Positions 48,037 to 55,898 of a stretch of DNA of 64,000 bases are shown one piece after another. The stretch's first letter is position 1, and every line of letters starts with the position of its first letter. The translations under genes were made by a program, and so were the position numbers. The notes beneath the pieces were generated by a model. It did no database searches. It saw only the letters and a program-made list of their open reading frames with translations, and was not told where the DNA came from. Source of the DNA: Xanthobacter aminoxidans (GTDB lineage Bacteria; Pseudomonadota; Alphaproteobacteria; Rhizobiales; Xanthobacteraceae); NCBI RefSeq assembly GCF_023571765.1, contig NZ_JAMJXC010000006.1:124001-188000 (forward strand), in the 5' to 3' direction.

Positions 48037-48492
48037 GTGACCGGGGCCGCGCCACCCACCATCCATGCAAGCTGCGTCGCCGTGGGGGACGTGGGGCTTC
48101 TCATCCGCGGCCCCTCGGGCTCCGGCAAGTCCATGCTGGCGCTGAGGCTCATCCTCGATGCCCCCCGCGCTCTGCCGCCGGCCGAGCTGGTGGCGGACGA
48201 CCGAGTGGTGCTTGCGGTGGAGGATGGTATGCTGATCGCCCGGCCGCCTCCTTTACTTGCAGGCCTGATCGAGTTGCGCGGTATTGGTGTGAGGCGGATG
48301 GAGCACCGTCCCTCCGTCGCAGTGCGGCATGTGGTCGATCTGGCGGCATCGGAAATGGTCCGCATGCCCGACCCGGCCGAGCTTCGGGAACAGATTCAAG
48401 GCATTGAAATCCCTAGAACTCCGATCTTTGACCTGGACCTGGCGCCTGTCGTAATCGCTTGCATTCTCAAGACGCGGGCTTACGAAAACTAA
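48037..48492 (+). CDS. hprK: HPr kinase/phosphorylase, short alphaproteobacterial form
   Basis: A 151-residue protein that holds only the catalytic domain of HprK. The Walker A loop is RGPSGSGKSMLALRLI (residues ~24-39), followed by LVADDRVVL and RPPPLLAGLIELRGIGVRRM, as in the known short HprK of alphaproteobacteria, which phosphorylates HPr on a serine. Gram-positive HprK has an extra N-terminal domain that is missing here. It starts 2 bp after chvG, the conserved rhizobial order chvI-chvG-hprK-ptsM-hpr. Confidence 0.93.
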   Translation: MTGAAPPTIHASCVAVGDVGLLIRGPSGSGKSMLALRLILDAPRALPPAELVADDRVVLAVEDGMLIARPPPLLAGLIELRGIGVRRMEHRPSVAVRHVVDLAASEMVRMPDPAELREQIQGIEIPRTPIFDLDLAPVVIACILKTRAYEN

Positions 48493-48601
48493 ATGTGCTT
48501 TTGTGCGTTGCACCCCTTGCGTAATTTTTGAGCCGCTCTGAATATGGCCGTCCCGCAGCGCGGGAGGCCTTCATCAGGGGGAAGATGAGGGCGGAGGAAG
48601 C

Positions 48602-49003
48602 ATGATCGGTCTCGTCCTCGTCACACACGGCCGTCTGGCAGACGAATTCTGCTCCGCTCTGGAGCATGTGATGGGCCCGCAGGCCCAGATCGCCGCTGTC
48701 ACCATTGGTCCAGAAGACGACATGGAGCGGCGGCGCCAGGACATCATCGAGGCGGTGGATCGCGTTCGCACCGGCGACGGGGTGGTGATCCTCACCGACA
48801 TGTTCGGCGGAACCCCCTCGAACCTCGCGATTTCGGTGATGAACACGCCGGATGTCGAGGTGGTCGCGGGCATCAACCTGCCCATGCTGGTCAAGCTCGC
48901 CAAGGTGCGTGGGGAGATGCCGCTGGCCCAGGCCGTGGACGTCGCCCAGGAAGCCGGTAGGAAATACATCAATGTCGCAAGCCGCGTCCTCTCCGGTAAC
49001 TGA
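48602..49003 (+). CDS. PTS EIIA component, mannose/fructose type (PtsM/EIIA-Man)
   Basis: A 133-residue EIIA of the mannose family. The phosphorylated His is residue 9 (MIGLVLVTHGRLADEF), and GVVILTDMFGGTPSNLA is the conserved core. No EIIB/EIIC sugar permease is present. In alphaproteobacteria this protein, with HPr, HprK, EI-Ntr and EIIA-Ntr, forms a regulatory phosphorelay that affects ChvG/ChvI and carbon or nitrogen balance. A 109-bp gap separates it from hprK and its end overlaps hpr by 32 bp. GGAGGAAGC precedes the ATG. Confidence 0.93.
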   Translation: MIGLVLVTHGRLADEFCSALEHVMGPQAQIAAVTIGPEDDMERRRQDIIEAVDRVRTGDGVVILTDMFGGTPSNLAISVMNTPDVEVVAGINLPMLVKLAKVRGEMPLAQAVDVAQEAGRKYINVASRVLSGN

Positions 49004-49358
49004 GCTTTTCGCCGACGCCGGTTGCGCGGCGGGCGGCGGCTGTTCCGACGATCCGGCCATCGCCTGCGGCCGGCCTATCGCGCCCGAGGCGCTGGTGCGC
49101 GTGCTTCCCATCATCAACAAACGCGGCCTCCACGCCCGCGCCTCCGCCAAGTTCGTACAGACCGTGGAGCGCTTCGACGCCATGGTCACGGTGTGCCGCA
49201 GCGGCGAGGCGGTGGGCGGCAATTCCATCATGGGCCTTATGATGCTGGCCGCCGGGCCCGGCACCTGCGTCACCGTCACCGCCACCGGCCGGGAGGCGTC
49301 CGACGTGCTCGACGCCCTCGGCACCCTCGTCGGCGACCGGTTCGGCGAGGAAGAGTAG
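48972..49358 (+). CDS. HPr-like phosphocarrier with Cys-containing N-terminal extension
   Basis: A 128-residue HPr homologue. Its core has the phosphoryl-accepting His54 in NKRGLHARASAKF, equal to His15 of standard HPr, and the regulatory Ser85 in GGNSIMGLMML, equal to Ser46, the target of HprK. A ~38-residue N-terminal extension (starting MSQAASSPVTEL) holds three cysteines (18, 24 and 32) not usual in HPr, which normally has 85-90 residues. It overlaps the EIIA gene by 32 bp; a later start without the extension would need a codon other than ATG. It completes the regulatory PTS set. Confidence 0.88.
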   Translation: MSQAASSPVTELFADAGCAAGGGCSDDPAIACGRPIAPEALVRVLPIINKRGLHARASAKFVQTVERFDAMVTVCRSGEAVGGNSIMGLMMLAAGPGTCVTVTATGREASDVLDALGTLVGDRFGEEE

Positions 49359-49423
49359 GGCGAAAGCCCCGCGCCCGTGTGCTGACGGGCTGGCAAGCGA
49401 AAGCGCTGCCGTTTCGGCCGTTT

Positions 49424-49438
49424 ACCTCAAATTGAGGT
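49424..49438. promoter_or_regulatory. 15-bp palindrome between hpr and the sensor kinase gene
   Basis: ACCTCAAATTGAGGT is a perfect dyad (ACCTCAA, A, TTGAGGT). Its ends resemble those of SoxR/MerR-family sites but the spacer is shorter than the 18-20 bp of a SoxR box. It is about 100 bp before the kinase gene and is likely an operator. Confidence 0.5.
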
Positions 49439-49540
49439 TGCTCTGGCCCGTTCCCCGATGGTTGCCTATGTCTTAACGCTGATCCCTTCGTGCAATGGGC
49501 CCGAGGGATCCGGGACGGGCCTTCCCCCCGTATCAGATGC

Positions 49541-51025
49541 ATGTTCGAGCCGAGGAGCCATAAGCCCGAGGAGGCACCGGCGCCCAAGCGCCGCCGGTGG
49601 AGCCTCGGCTTGTCGGCAAAACTGCTCGCCTTGACGGTGGCCGTGGTGGCCACGGCGGAAATCGCCGTGCTGGTGCCCACCATCGCCAATTACCGCATCG
49701 CCTGGCTGTCCGACCGCCTCGCCGCCGCCCGCACCGCCGCCCTCGTGCTCGACGCCGCGCCGCAGGACGGCGTGACGGTGGACATGACCCGCGAGCTTCT
49801 CGACAGCGTGGGCGCCAAGGTGATCGTGGTGAAGCGGGAGGGCACGCGGCGCCTCCTCGCCGCCTCCGACATGCCGCCCGAGGCGGACGTGCACATCGAC
49901 ATGCGCGAGACCACGCTCTGGGGCGCGGTGCATGATGCCTTCGACACCCTCGTCGCCGACAACGGCCGCATCCTGCGCATCGTCGGCGAACCGCCGCGGG
50001 GGGCCGACTTCATCGAGATCGTGCTCAGCGAGACCCCGCTGCGCGTGGCGCTGCTGCGCTTCGCAGCGACCGTACTGCTCATCTCGCTCGCCGTGGCTGT
50101 CGTGGCGGGCGTGCTGGTCTATGTGAGCCTCAACTGGCTGTTCGTGCGGCCCATGCGCCGCCTCACCGAGCGCATGTCCGCCTTCCGCGAGGATCCGGAG
50201 GACGCCTCGCGCATCATCGTGCCCTCCGGCCGCTCCGACGAGATCGGCACCGCCGAGGAGGCGCTCGAGGAATTGCAGCGCGAGCTCTCCCACACCCTGC
50301 ACCAGAAGAGCCACCTCGCGGCGCTGGGCCTTGCCGTGTCCAAGATCAACCACGATCTGCGCAATCTGCTGTCCTCGGCGCAGCTGCTCTCGGACCGCCT
50401 CGCCTCGGTGCCGGACCCGACCGTGCAGCGCTTCGCGCCGAAGCTGCTCGCCGCCCTCGACCGCGCCATCCATTATTGCGAGCAGACCCTGTCCTACGGT
50501 CGCGCCAAGGAGCCCCTGCCGGAGCGGCGCGACGTGGAACTCGCCCATCTGTTCGAGGAGGTGCGCGAAACCCTCGGCCTCTCGCCCGGTGGCAGCGCGG
50601 GGGTCGGCTGGGTGGCAGACGTGGAGCGCGGGCTCACCGCCGATGCCGATCCCGATCAACTGTTCCGGGTCATCCTCAACATCACCCGCAACGCCCTCCA
50701 GGCGCTCGAGGCGCGCGCCCCGCTCGATCCCGAGCGCGACCAGATCCGCGTCCGCGCCCGCCGCAAGGGGCCGGTGGTGGAGATCGAGCTCAGCGACACC
50801 GGGCCGGGCATTCCCGCGGCGCGGCGCGAGCATCTGTTCGAGGCCTTCGTCTCCTCCGCCCGGCGTGGCGGCACGGGGCTCGGCCTGCCCATCGCCGACG
50901 AACTGGTGCGGGCCCACGGCGGCCACATCCGCCTGCTCGACACCAAGATCGGCACCGCCTTCCGCATCACCATCCCCGACCAGCCGGAGAGCCGGCATCA
51001 CCGACGGGAACGCATCCGGGCGTGA
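49541..51025 (+). CDS. Membrane sensor histidine kinase
   Basis: A 494-residue orphan kinase. An N-terminal membrane helix (KLLALTVAVVATAEIAVLVPTI) and a second one near residues 185-210 (LLISLAVAVVAGVLVYVSL) flank a periplasmic sensor of ~130 residues. HAMP follows, then the H-box KINHDLRNLLSSAQLLSDRLAS and the ATPase boxes NITRNALQALEA, LSDTGPGIP, GTGLGLPIADELVRAHGG. HDLRN in place of HELRN is typical of one HisKA subgroup. No response regulator gene is next to it, so its partner is unknown. I chose ATG 49541; an earlier in-frame start would add 17 residues. Confidence 0.88.
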   Translation: MFEPRSHKPEEAPAPKRRRWSLGLSAKLLALTVAVVATAEIAVLVPTIANYRIAWLSDRLAAARTAALVLDAAPQDGVTVDMTRELLDSVGAKVIVVKREGTRRLLAASDMPPEADVHIDMRETTLWGAVHDAFDTLVADNGRILRIVGEPPRGADFIEIVLSETPLRVALLRFAATVLLISLAVAVVAGVLVYVSLNWLFVRPMRRLTERMSAFREDPEDASRIIVPSGRSDEIGTAEEALEELQRELSHTLHQKSHLAALGLAVSKINHDLRNLLSSAQLLSDRLASVPDPTVQRFAPKLLAALDRAIHYCEQTLSYGRAKEPLPERRDVELAHLFEEVRETLGLSPGGSAGVGWVADVERGLTADADPDQLFRVILNITRNALQALEARAPLDPERDQIRVRARRKGPVVEIELSDTGPGIPAARREHLFEAFVSSARRGGTGLGLPIADELVRAHGGHIRLLDTKIGTAFRITIPDQPESRHHRRERIRA

Positions 51026-51202
51026 GCGGGCCGAGTTTTCCACAAGGCGCGCTCTTTCCGGCCGGTCTCATGAGCGATGCGGGCCGGGGGCCTTGCACCC
51101 TCCCATAAAAAGGGGTAGCAGACGGGCCTCGCGGAATTCCAAGCCGCGAACGCCTCGGAAAGCTCCTCGCTTTCCCGACCGGTCCGCCGGTCACGGGCAC
51201 AG

Positions 51203-51279
51203 GCGCCGGTAGCTCAGCTGGATAGAGCACCAGACTACGAATCTGGGGGTCGGGAGTTCGAATCTTCCCCGGCGCGCCA
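51203..51279 (+). tRNA. tRNA-Arg (anticodon ACG)
   Basis: A complete cloverleaf with acceptor GCGCCGG/CCGGCGC, G discriminator and encoded CCA. The D arm is GCTC...GAGC. The anticodon stem CCAGA/TCTGG with loop CTACGAA gives anticodon ACG (read as ICG). The T arm is GGGAG TTCGAAT CTTCC. It marks the border between core genes and the accessory region that follows; tRNA 3' ends are frequent phage or island integration sites. Confidence 0.97.
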
Positions 51280-51328
51280 CCTAACAGATTGAAATAGCAA
51301 TTATTTTTAGATTGTCTGTCTGGGGCCG

Positions 51329-51360
51329 CCGGCTGAATTTTATGAATTCAGCCGGTTTTT
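51329..51360 (+). terminator. Strong terminator after tRNA-Arg
   Basis: CCGGCTGAATT and AATTCAGCCGG pair over 11 bp around TTATG and are followed by TTTTT. It is 50 bp after the tRNA end and should stop its transcript. Confidence 0.85.
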
Positions 51361-51585
51361 CAGCCGGTTTTGGAAGGATGGATACCCCTTCGCATCCTAT
51401 AGTGGTTAGGAGCGTGCCCGAGTGACTGGCCAGAGGAAGAGAGGCCTGTTTTTTTCCTGAAGGGAGATCGCGGTCATAACGCGGCGAGCGCGCCGACCCC
51501 GTGCCGAGGTTGGGGTCGAGGGGGCGAATCCCTTCGTCTGCCCAGAATTCCTATTAAATTCAATTTTTTAATTGGCGGCTGCGCA
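51361..51585. other. Gene-free start of the accessory region
   Basis: This stretch of about 225 bp follows the tRNA-Arg terminator. It contains T-rich tracts and low-G+C parts (51540-51575), unlike the rest of the window. I see no gene. Pieces that recall tRNA 5' and 3' ends (near 51410 and 51525) do not fold together. Confidence 0.4.
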
Positions 51586-52229
51586 CTGCGGCACCTGCAT
51601 CAGGAGATCATGCGGCTGGTGCGCCGGCCGTGGACCTAAGAGAACGTCACCTTCGCGGGCGAGCACTTCCAGGTCGCCGATGCCACCGTAGAGCCGGGCA
51701 TCCAGGTCCGCGCCGCGCGCCGGCATCCCCGGCTCTATTTCGGCGGCGCCTGGGAGAGGCAGAGCACTGGCCGCCACCGAAGCCGACATTCAGCTAGTCC
51801 TCGGCGAACTGCTTGTCGGGGAGCGCATTGCCCGGCTCAAGGCGGAGCCGCGCGCTGGACCGCGACCTGCCGCCTCTGGAATTCGGACTGCATCGCCACG
51901 CTGGTTCGTGACACCACGAGCGAGGCCTGGCCGAAGCTGAGGCGAATGTCGCCGAAATGGCCAAGACCGAAGGCGCCGGTGAGCAAGACCCCAAGCGGGA
52001 GGTCGCGATAGGCTAGCAGCGGCGGCTCGACCTTCTCGCGCACGGCAACGTGCTCGACGACAACCTCTATACGTGGCCGCGAAAGTTCGGCGGAGGACGT
52101 AGCCCGTTCGCTGAACAAATACCGGGATCTGGGCATCACCCACTTCGTGCTCTCCGACACGCTCAATCTGTCTGAGATCAAGTAGCATGGCGACCAGATG
52201 CTTCCGTTGCTGCACAGCTGGGGGCCCCG
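51586..52229 (+). pseudogene. Decayed LLM-class flavin-dependent monooxygenase (alkanesulfonate monooxygenase type)
   Basis: Translation of the plus strand gives pieces of a luciferase-like monooxygenase in shifting frames. They are EIMRLVRRPWT, stop, ENVTFAGEHFQVADA ... PRLYFGGAWE (51605-51760), then ADIQLVLGELLVGERIARLKAE (51785-51850), then EDVARSLNKYRDLGITHFVL and SDTLNLSEIK (52095-52182), an in-frame TAG and HGDQMLPLLHSWG. This is the order of SsuD-like proteins, but the N-terminal half is missing and stops and frameshifts interrupt the rest. It is a relic and cannot make an active enzyme. Confidence 0.75.
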
Positions 52230-52484
52230 GGGCCGGCTTCCCCCTGCCCGTGGAGCCCGGCAGGGAAAGGCCGGACGCCGGCTTCCACGCTACGTCACGG
52301 CAGACTCCATCCTGACGGGGCCATCGGAACTGCGCGCGTTTCGCAACCTGTTGCAATGCAGGCGGAGGCGCCGGCACGCCAGGCCGCGGTTGCACGGCAG
52401 ACCGCGATTGCAGGGAAGCCGGCGCAGGACATCCTTCCAGCGTCATCGAGCCCCGCCGAAGGGCGAAGGCAGCTGGTGAGTATA
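52230..52484. other. Gap after the monooxygenase relic, nothing recognised
   Basis: About 255 bp of high-G+C sequence between the relic and the LysR-type box at 52488. Short open frames occur on both strands but none has a ribosome-binding site or family likeness. It contains a loose duplication (GCAGG/GGCGC-type words near 52360-52430). I see no gene. Confidence 0.4.
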
Positions 52485-52487
52485 TTC

Positions 52488-52502
52488 ATTAGCCACACTA
52501 AT
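52488..52502. promoter_or_regulatory. LysR-type box before the exported hydrolase operon
   Basis: ATTAGCCACACTAAT is a 15-bp dyad with the T-N11-A pattern of LysR sites; the arms extend to TTCATTAG...CTAATGAA (52485-52505, perfect 8-bp arms). The same TTCATTAG-N5-CTAAT word occurs before the lysR gene at 57112-57129. It is 87 bp before the first hydrolase gene. Confidence 0.7.
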
Positions 52503-52588
52503 GAACCCTATTGCACCTAGCTGTCTAATCAAAAACTGACGTCCGAGTTAAATTGGATTCGATTGTGAACTAACAAGGAACAGCTGCC

Positions 52589-53671
52589 TTGCGATTGCTG
52601 AAGTCGCTTCTCGTGGCAACATTGATGACTTCGCTCATTGCGGCAAGCCCTGGAGCAATGGCCCAGCAGTCGGTCAGCACAGAACCGCTTGTCGTCCAGA
52701 AGCAGGGCAGCTTCGCCGTTGGTGGCACGGTGATCCGCACGCCGGGCACCTACAACAATACCGCACCGACCGCCGAAGGGCAGACGTTCCACGGCGACCA
52801 TCTCTACGCCTTCTATCAGGTTCCGCAAAACTCCAGGCTGCTGCCCATCGTGATGCTGCATGGCGCCTATCAATCGGCGCGGAGCTGGGAGACCACGTCG
52901 GATGGCCGCGAGGGCTTCCAGATCATCTTCTTGCGTCGCCACTTTCCCGTCTATCTGGTCGATCAACCCCGCCGTGGCCGAGCCGGTAACAGCACGGTCG
53001 CTGCAACGATTGAGCCGTCGCCCTACGATCAGCTCTTCTTCGACCAGTTCCGCATCGGCACCTGGCCGAACTATTTCAACGGCGTGCAGTTCGACCGCAG
53101 CCCGGAGACGCTAAACCAGTTCTTCCGATCGGTCACGCCCAACACCGGCCCCTACGATGCCGGGGTGATCTCCGACGCGATGTCGGCGCTGTTCGAGCGG
53201 ACCGGCCCCGGCATCCTCTTCACCCATTCCCAAGGGGGTGGCCCCGGCTGGCTGACCGCGATCAAAAATCCGAACGTCAGGGCGATCGTCGCGTTCGAGC
53301 CGGGCAGCGGCTTCGTCTTTCCCGAGGGCGAACTTCCAGCGGCGATGCCTAGCGCGGCGGGCACCTTGGCGCCGGAAGCGGTATCGCAGGCGGACTTCCA
53401 GAAGCTCACCCGCATCCCGATCATCATCTACTACGGCGACAACATTCCGACCAAGCCGACCGAGCGCCGGGGCGAGGATAATTGGCGCGTGCGGCTGGCC
53501 ATGGCCAAGCTGTGGGTCGACGCGATCAACACGCACGGCGGCGACGCCCGCCTGGTGCATCTCCCGGAGATCGGTATCCGGGGCAACACCCACTTCCTCT
53601 TCTCAGACCTGAACAATGTCCAGATCGCTGATCTGGTGTCGAGGTTTCTCACCGAGAAGAAACTCGACTGA
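52589..53671 (+). CDS. Exported alpha/beta hydrolase
   Basis: A 360-residue serine hydrolase with a Sec signal peptide (LLKSLLVATLMTSLIAASPG, cleavage AMA-Q), so it acts in the periplasm. The oxyanion region is IVMLHGAYQSARSWETT and the nucleophile is Ser214 in FTHSQGGGPGW, a G-x-S-x-G variant with Thr in the first position. The C-terminal GNTHFLFSD likely gives the catalytic His. The start is TTG 52589 with AAGGA upstream; an ATG at 52625 would cut the signal peptide short. It is the first gene of a run of four exported proteins and has a LysR-type box upstream. The substrate is unknown, presumably an ester. Confidence 0.82.
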   Translation: MRLLKSLLVATLMTSLIAASPGAMAQQSVSTEPLVVQKQGSFAVGGTVIRTPGTYNNTAPTAEGQTFHGDHLYAFYQVPQNSRLLPIVMLHGAYQSARSWETTSDGREGFQIIFLRRHFPVYLVDQPRRGRAGNSTVAATIEPSPYDQLFFDQFRIGTWPNYFNGVQFDRSPETLNQFFRSVTPNTGPYDAGVISDAMSALFERTGPGILFTHSQGGGPGWLTAIKNPNVRAIVAFEPGSGFVFPEGELPAAMPSAAGTLAPEAVSQADFQKLTRIPIIIYYGDNIPTKPTERRGEDNWRVRLAMAKLWVDAINTHGGDARLVHLPEIGIRGNTHFLFSDLNNVQIADLVSRFLTEKKLD

Positions 53672-53746
53672 TCGGCTTTTTGACCGGGACGGGCCGGATT
53701 TTCGAACTGGAGCCCGGCCAACCCAAGTAGTGCAAAGGAGGTCGAA

Positions 53747-54868
53747 ATGACCAGCGAAGTCATCGACGAAAGGAGGCGCCAGTTCCTTGGAACGTCGGCG
53801 CTCGTGCTTTCAACCGCAATCATAGGAGGACGGCTTATGACGGCCACAGCTCTCGCAGCGGAATACCAGGCAACTCCGTTGGACTACAGGAAGAATCCGT
53901 TCACCCTAGTCTATGATGGCGCGATCACCAAGAACGAGCCGGGTAAGGTCAATATCCACCCGGTGACGTACAAGCTCAATGGCCTCGACATCGTTGCCAA
54001 CGTCTATACGCCGGCAAATTACGATGCGAGCCGGAAATATCCGGCGGTCGTCGTCGCGCACCCGAACGGCGGCGTGAAGGAGCAGACCGCGGGACTCTAT
54101 GCCCAGCATCTGGCGGAACAGGGCTATATCACGATCGCAATGGACGCCGCCTTTCAGGGCGGCAGTGGCGGTGCGCCGCGCAGCGTCGATAAGCCCGCAT
54201 ACCGCATCGAGGACATCCACGGCGCGGCGGACTTCATCACCCGCTATCCCGGCGTCGACGCCACACGTCTTGGCCTGCTCGGCATCTGTGGCGGTGGAGG
54301 CTACTCGCTGGCGGCCGCGAAAACAGACAAGCGCTTCAAGGCAGTGGCGACGTTGAGCATGTTCAACTCCGGGCGGGTCCGCCGCAATGGCTTCCAGGAT
54401 TCGCAGGTGGACACGATCCAGCAGCGCCTGCAGCAAGCTTCTGCGGCCCGAGCCCAGGAAGCGGCCGGCGGGGAAGTTCTCTATTCCGGCGATGCCAATC
54501 TGACGGATGCGCAGATCGCCGCGCTGCCGTTCGATCTGTATCGCCAGGGCTATCACTACTATTGGAGAACAAACGCACATCCCGGCTCGACCTTCAAGTA
54601 CACGACCAGCAGCTTCCTGGACCTGATGCGCTGGGATGCCACCGACCAGATCGAGCTCATCAATGTCCCGCTGCTGATGATGGCCGGCAGCGAGGCCGAC
54701 ACCCTGTACATGACCGAGGATGCCTTCCCCAAGGCCACCGGCACTACGGACAAGGAGCTCTTCAAGATCGAGGGCGCCAAGCATATCGAGACCTACTGGG
54801 TTCCCAAATATGTCGAAGCGGCGATGGGCAAGCTGACGCCGTTCTTCGGCCGGACCCTCCTTGCCTGA
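53747..54868 (+). CDS. Tat-exported alpha/beta hydrolase with Cys nucleophile (dienelactone-hydrolase-like)
   Basis: A 373-residue hydrolase. The N-terminus carries a twin-arginine signal (ERRRQFLGTSALVLSTAIIGG), so the folded protein would be exported. The hydrolase core has VVVAHPNGGVKEQTAGLYA and the elbow GLLGICGGGGYSLAAA, where Cys181 takes the place of the usual serine, as in dienelactone hydrolases and YcjY-like proteins. GSEADTLYMTEDAF and KHIETYWVP probably give the Asp and His. It stands 75 bp after the first hydrolase and is preceded by AAAGGAGG. The reaction is unknown. Confidence 0.83.
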   Translation: MTSEVIDERRRQFLGTSALVLSTAIIGGRLMTATALAAEYQATPLDYRKNPFTLVYDGAITKNEPGKVNIHPVTYKLNGLDIVANVYTPANYDASRKYPAVVVAHPNGGVKEQTAGLYAQHLAEQGYITIAMDAAFQGGSGGAPRSVDKPAYRIEDIHGAADFITRYPGVDATRLGLLGICGGGGYSLAAAKTDKRFKAVATLSMFNSGRVRRNGFQDSQVDTIQQRLQQASAARAQEAAGGEVLYSGDANLTDAQIAALPFDLYRQGYHYYWRTNAHPGSTFKYTTSSFLDLMRWDATDQIELINVPLLMMAGSEADTLYMTEDAFPKATGTTDKELFKIEGAKHIETYWVPKYVEAAMGKLTPFFGRTLLA

Positions 54869-54975
54869 CGCGTGGGCCTTCGATCTCTTCCGACCAAGCG
54901 TCAGCGAACGGTTTCATCGACATGGCGCCCGGGCTCTGTCCCGGCGCCATCCCGCCAATCTCAAGGAGGCAGGCA

Positions 54976-55404
54976 ATGAAGATGCTCGCCAGAAATCTGT
55001 TCGTCGCAGCCAGCCTGCTCCTAGCCGGAGGTATGCCGACCATGGCCCCCGCCCAGAACCAGACCCCCGCCGCCTCTGAGACGGCACCCCCCCAGCCGTC
55101 CCGTGCGCAGCAACTGATGGGCGACGTCGCCCCCAAACTGGCCGAGCTGACGGACAATGTGCTGTTCGGCGACATCTGGGAGCGCCCCGGACTGGCCAAG
55201 CGCGATCGCAGCCTGATCACAGTTGCTGCGCTGATCGCCCTCAATCGTCCTGACCAGTTGCGATCCCACATCGCTCTGGCGCGCCGCAATGGCGTGACCG
55301 AAGAGGAAATCGTCGAGACGATCACACAACTCGCCTTCTACGCGGGATGGCCGAACGCCATCACCGCGGTCTCGGTCGCCCGCGACGTCTTCAAGCAGCA
55401 ATAG
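54976..55404 (+). CDS. Exported carboxymuconolactone-decarboxylase family protein
   Basis: A 142-residue protein with a signal peptide (LARNLFVAASLLLAGG, cleavage near APA-Q) in front of a CMD/AhpD-like domain (residues ~45-140). The domain has WERPGLAKRDRSLITVAALIALNRPDQL, the HIALARRNGVTEEEIVETI helix and AFYAGWPNAITA, the typical gamma-CMD segments. The C-x-x-C pair of AhpD is absent, so peroxidase activity is unlikely. CMD proteins are usually cytoplasmic; export is unusual. It follows the Tat hydrolase after 107 bp with GGAGG upstream of ATG 54976. Confidence 0.85.
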   Translation: MKMLARNLFVAASLLLAGGMPTMAPAQNQTPAASETAPPQPSRAQQLMGDVAPKLAELTDNVLFGDIWERPGLAKRDRSLITVAALIALNRPDQLRSHIALARRNGVTEEEIVETITQLAFYAGWPNAITAVSVARDVFKQQ

Positions 55405-55415
55405 GTCGGCTGGCC

Positions 55416-55898
55416 ATGAGGAAACGAACGAAGCAGGTTGCGACGATCTGCGCTGCGGCGCTGCTCTCAGCATCCGTGGCCGTCGCCCAGGCCGATCAGG
55501 CCATAACGGTCACGCGCCCCGGATCACAGCCGTCCAGTGTGGGTCCCGCCAGCAACTTCACCGGATCGGTGCGGGTGGATTCGCGGTTCCAGGCGAGCGC
55601 TCCCGCGCGCATCGGCGGCGGTACCGTGACCTTTGAGCCCGGCGCGCGCACCGCCTGGCACACGCACCCGCTCGGTCAGACGCTGATCGTCACCGCGGGC
55701 GTTGGTCTCGTCCAGGCATGGGACGGCCCCGTGCAGGAAATCCGGCCGGGCGATGTCGTCTTGATCCCGCCGGGCGTCAAGCATTGGCATGGCGCCACAT
55801 CGACCAACGGTATGACGCATATTGCGCTCACCGAGGCAGTCGACGGCAAGACCGTCCACTGGATGGAGCAGGTCTCGGACGCGCAGTACCGGCGCTGA
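55416..55898 (+). CDS. Exported cupin, similar to manganese hydroxynitrile lyase (GtHNL type)
   Basis: A 160-residue single-domain cupin with a signal peptide ([19 protein letters not shown], cleavage AQA-D). Metal ligands are visible: His82 and His84 with Gln88 in [12 protein letters not shown], and His123 with His125 in VKHWHGA. The segments [51 protein letters not shown] and [16 protein letters not shown] closely recall the cupin hydroxynitrile lyase of Granulicella, which splits or forms cyanohydrins. Many relatives have no proven activity, so HNL function is inference. It starts 11 bp after the CMD-like gene, suggesting one transcript. Confidence 0.82.
   Translation: MRKRTKQVATICAAALLSASVAVAQADQAITVTRPGSQPSSVGPASNFTGSVRVDSRFQASAPARIGGGTVTFEPGARTAWHTHPLGQTLIVTAGVGLVQAWDGPVQEIRPGDVVLIPPGVKHWHGATSTNGMTHIALTEAVDGKTVHWMEQVSDAQYRR

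Noticed and set aside
51409..51543. Possible tRNA-Ser/Leu remnant after tRNA-Arg
   Set aside because: GTGCCCGAGTGACTGG and GGGGGCGAATCCCTT recall D- and T-arm parts, but they are too far apart (135 nt) and the acceptor ends do not pair.
51790..52446. Minus-strand open frames over the monooxygenase relic
   Set aside because: The plus strand shows ordered pieces of a known family. The minus frames have no similarity and no ribosome-binding site.
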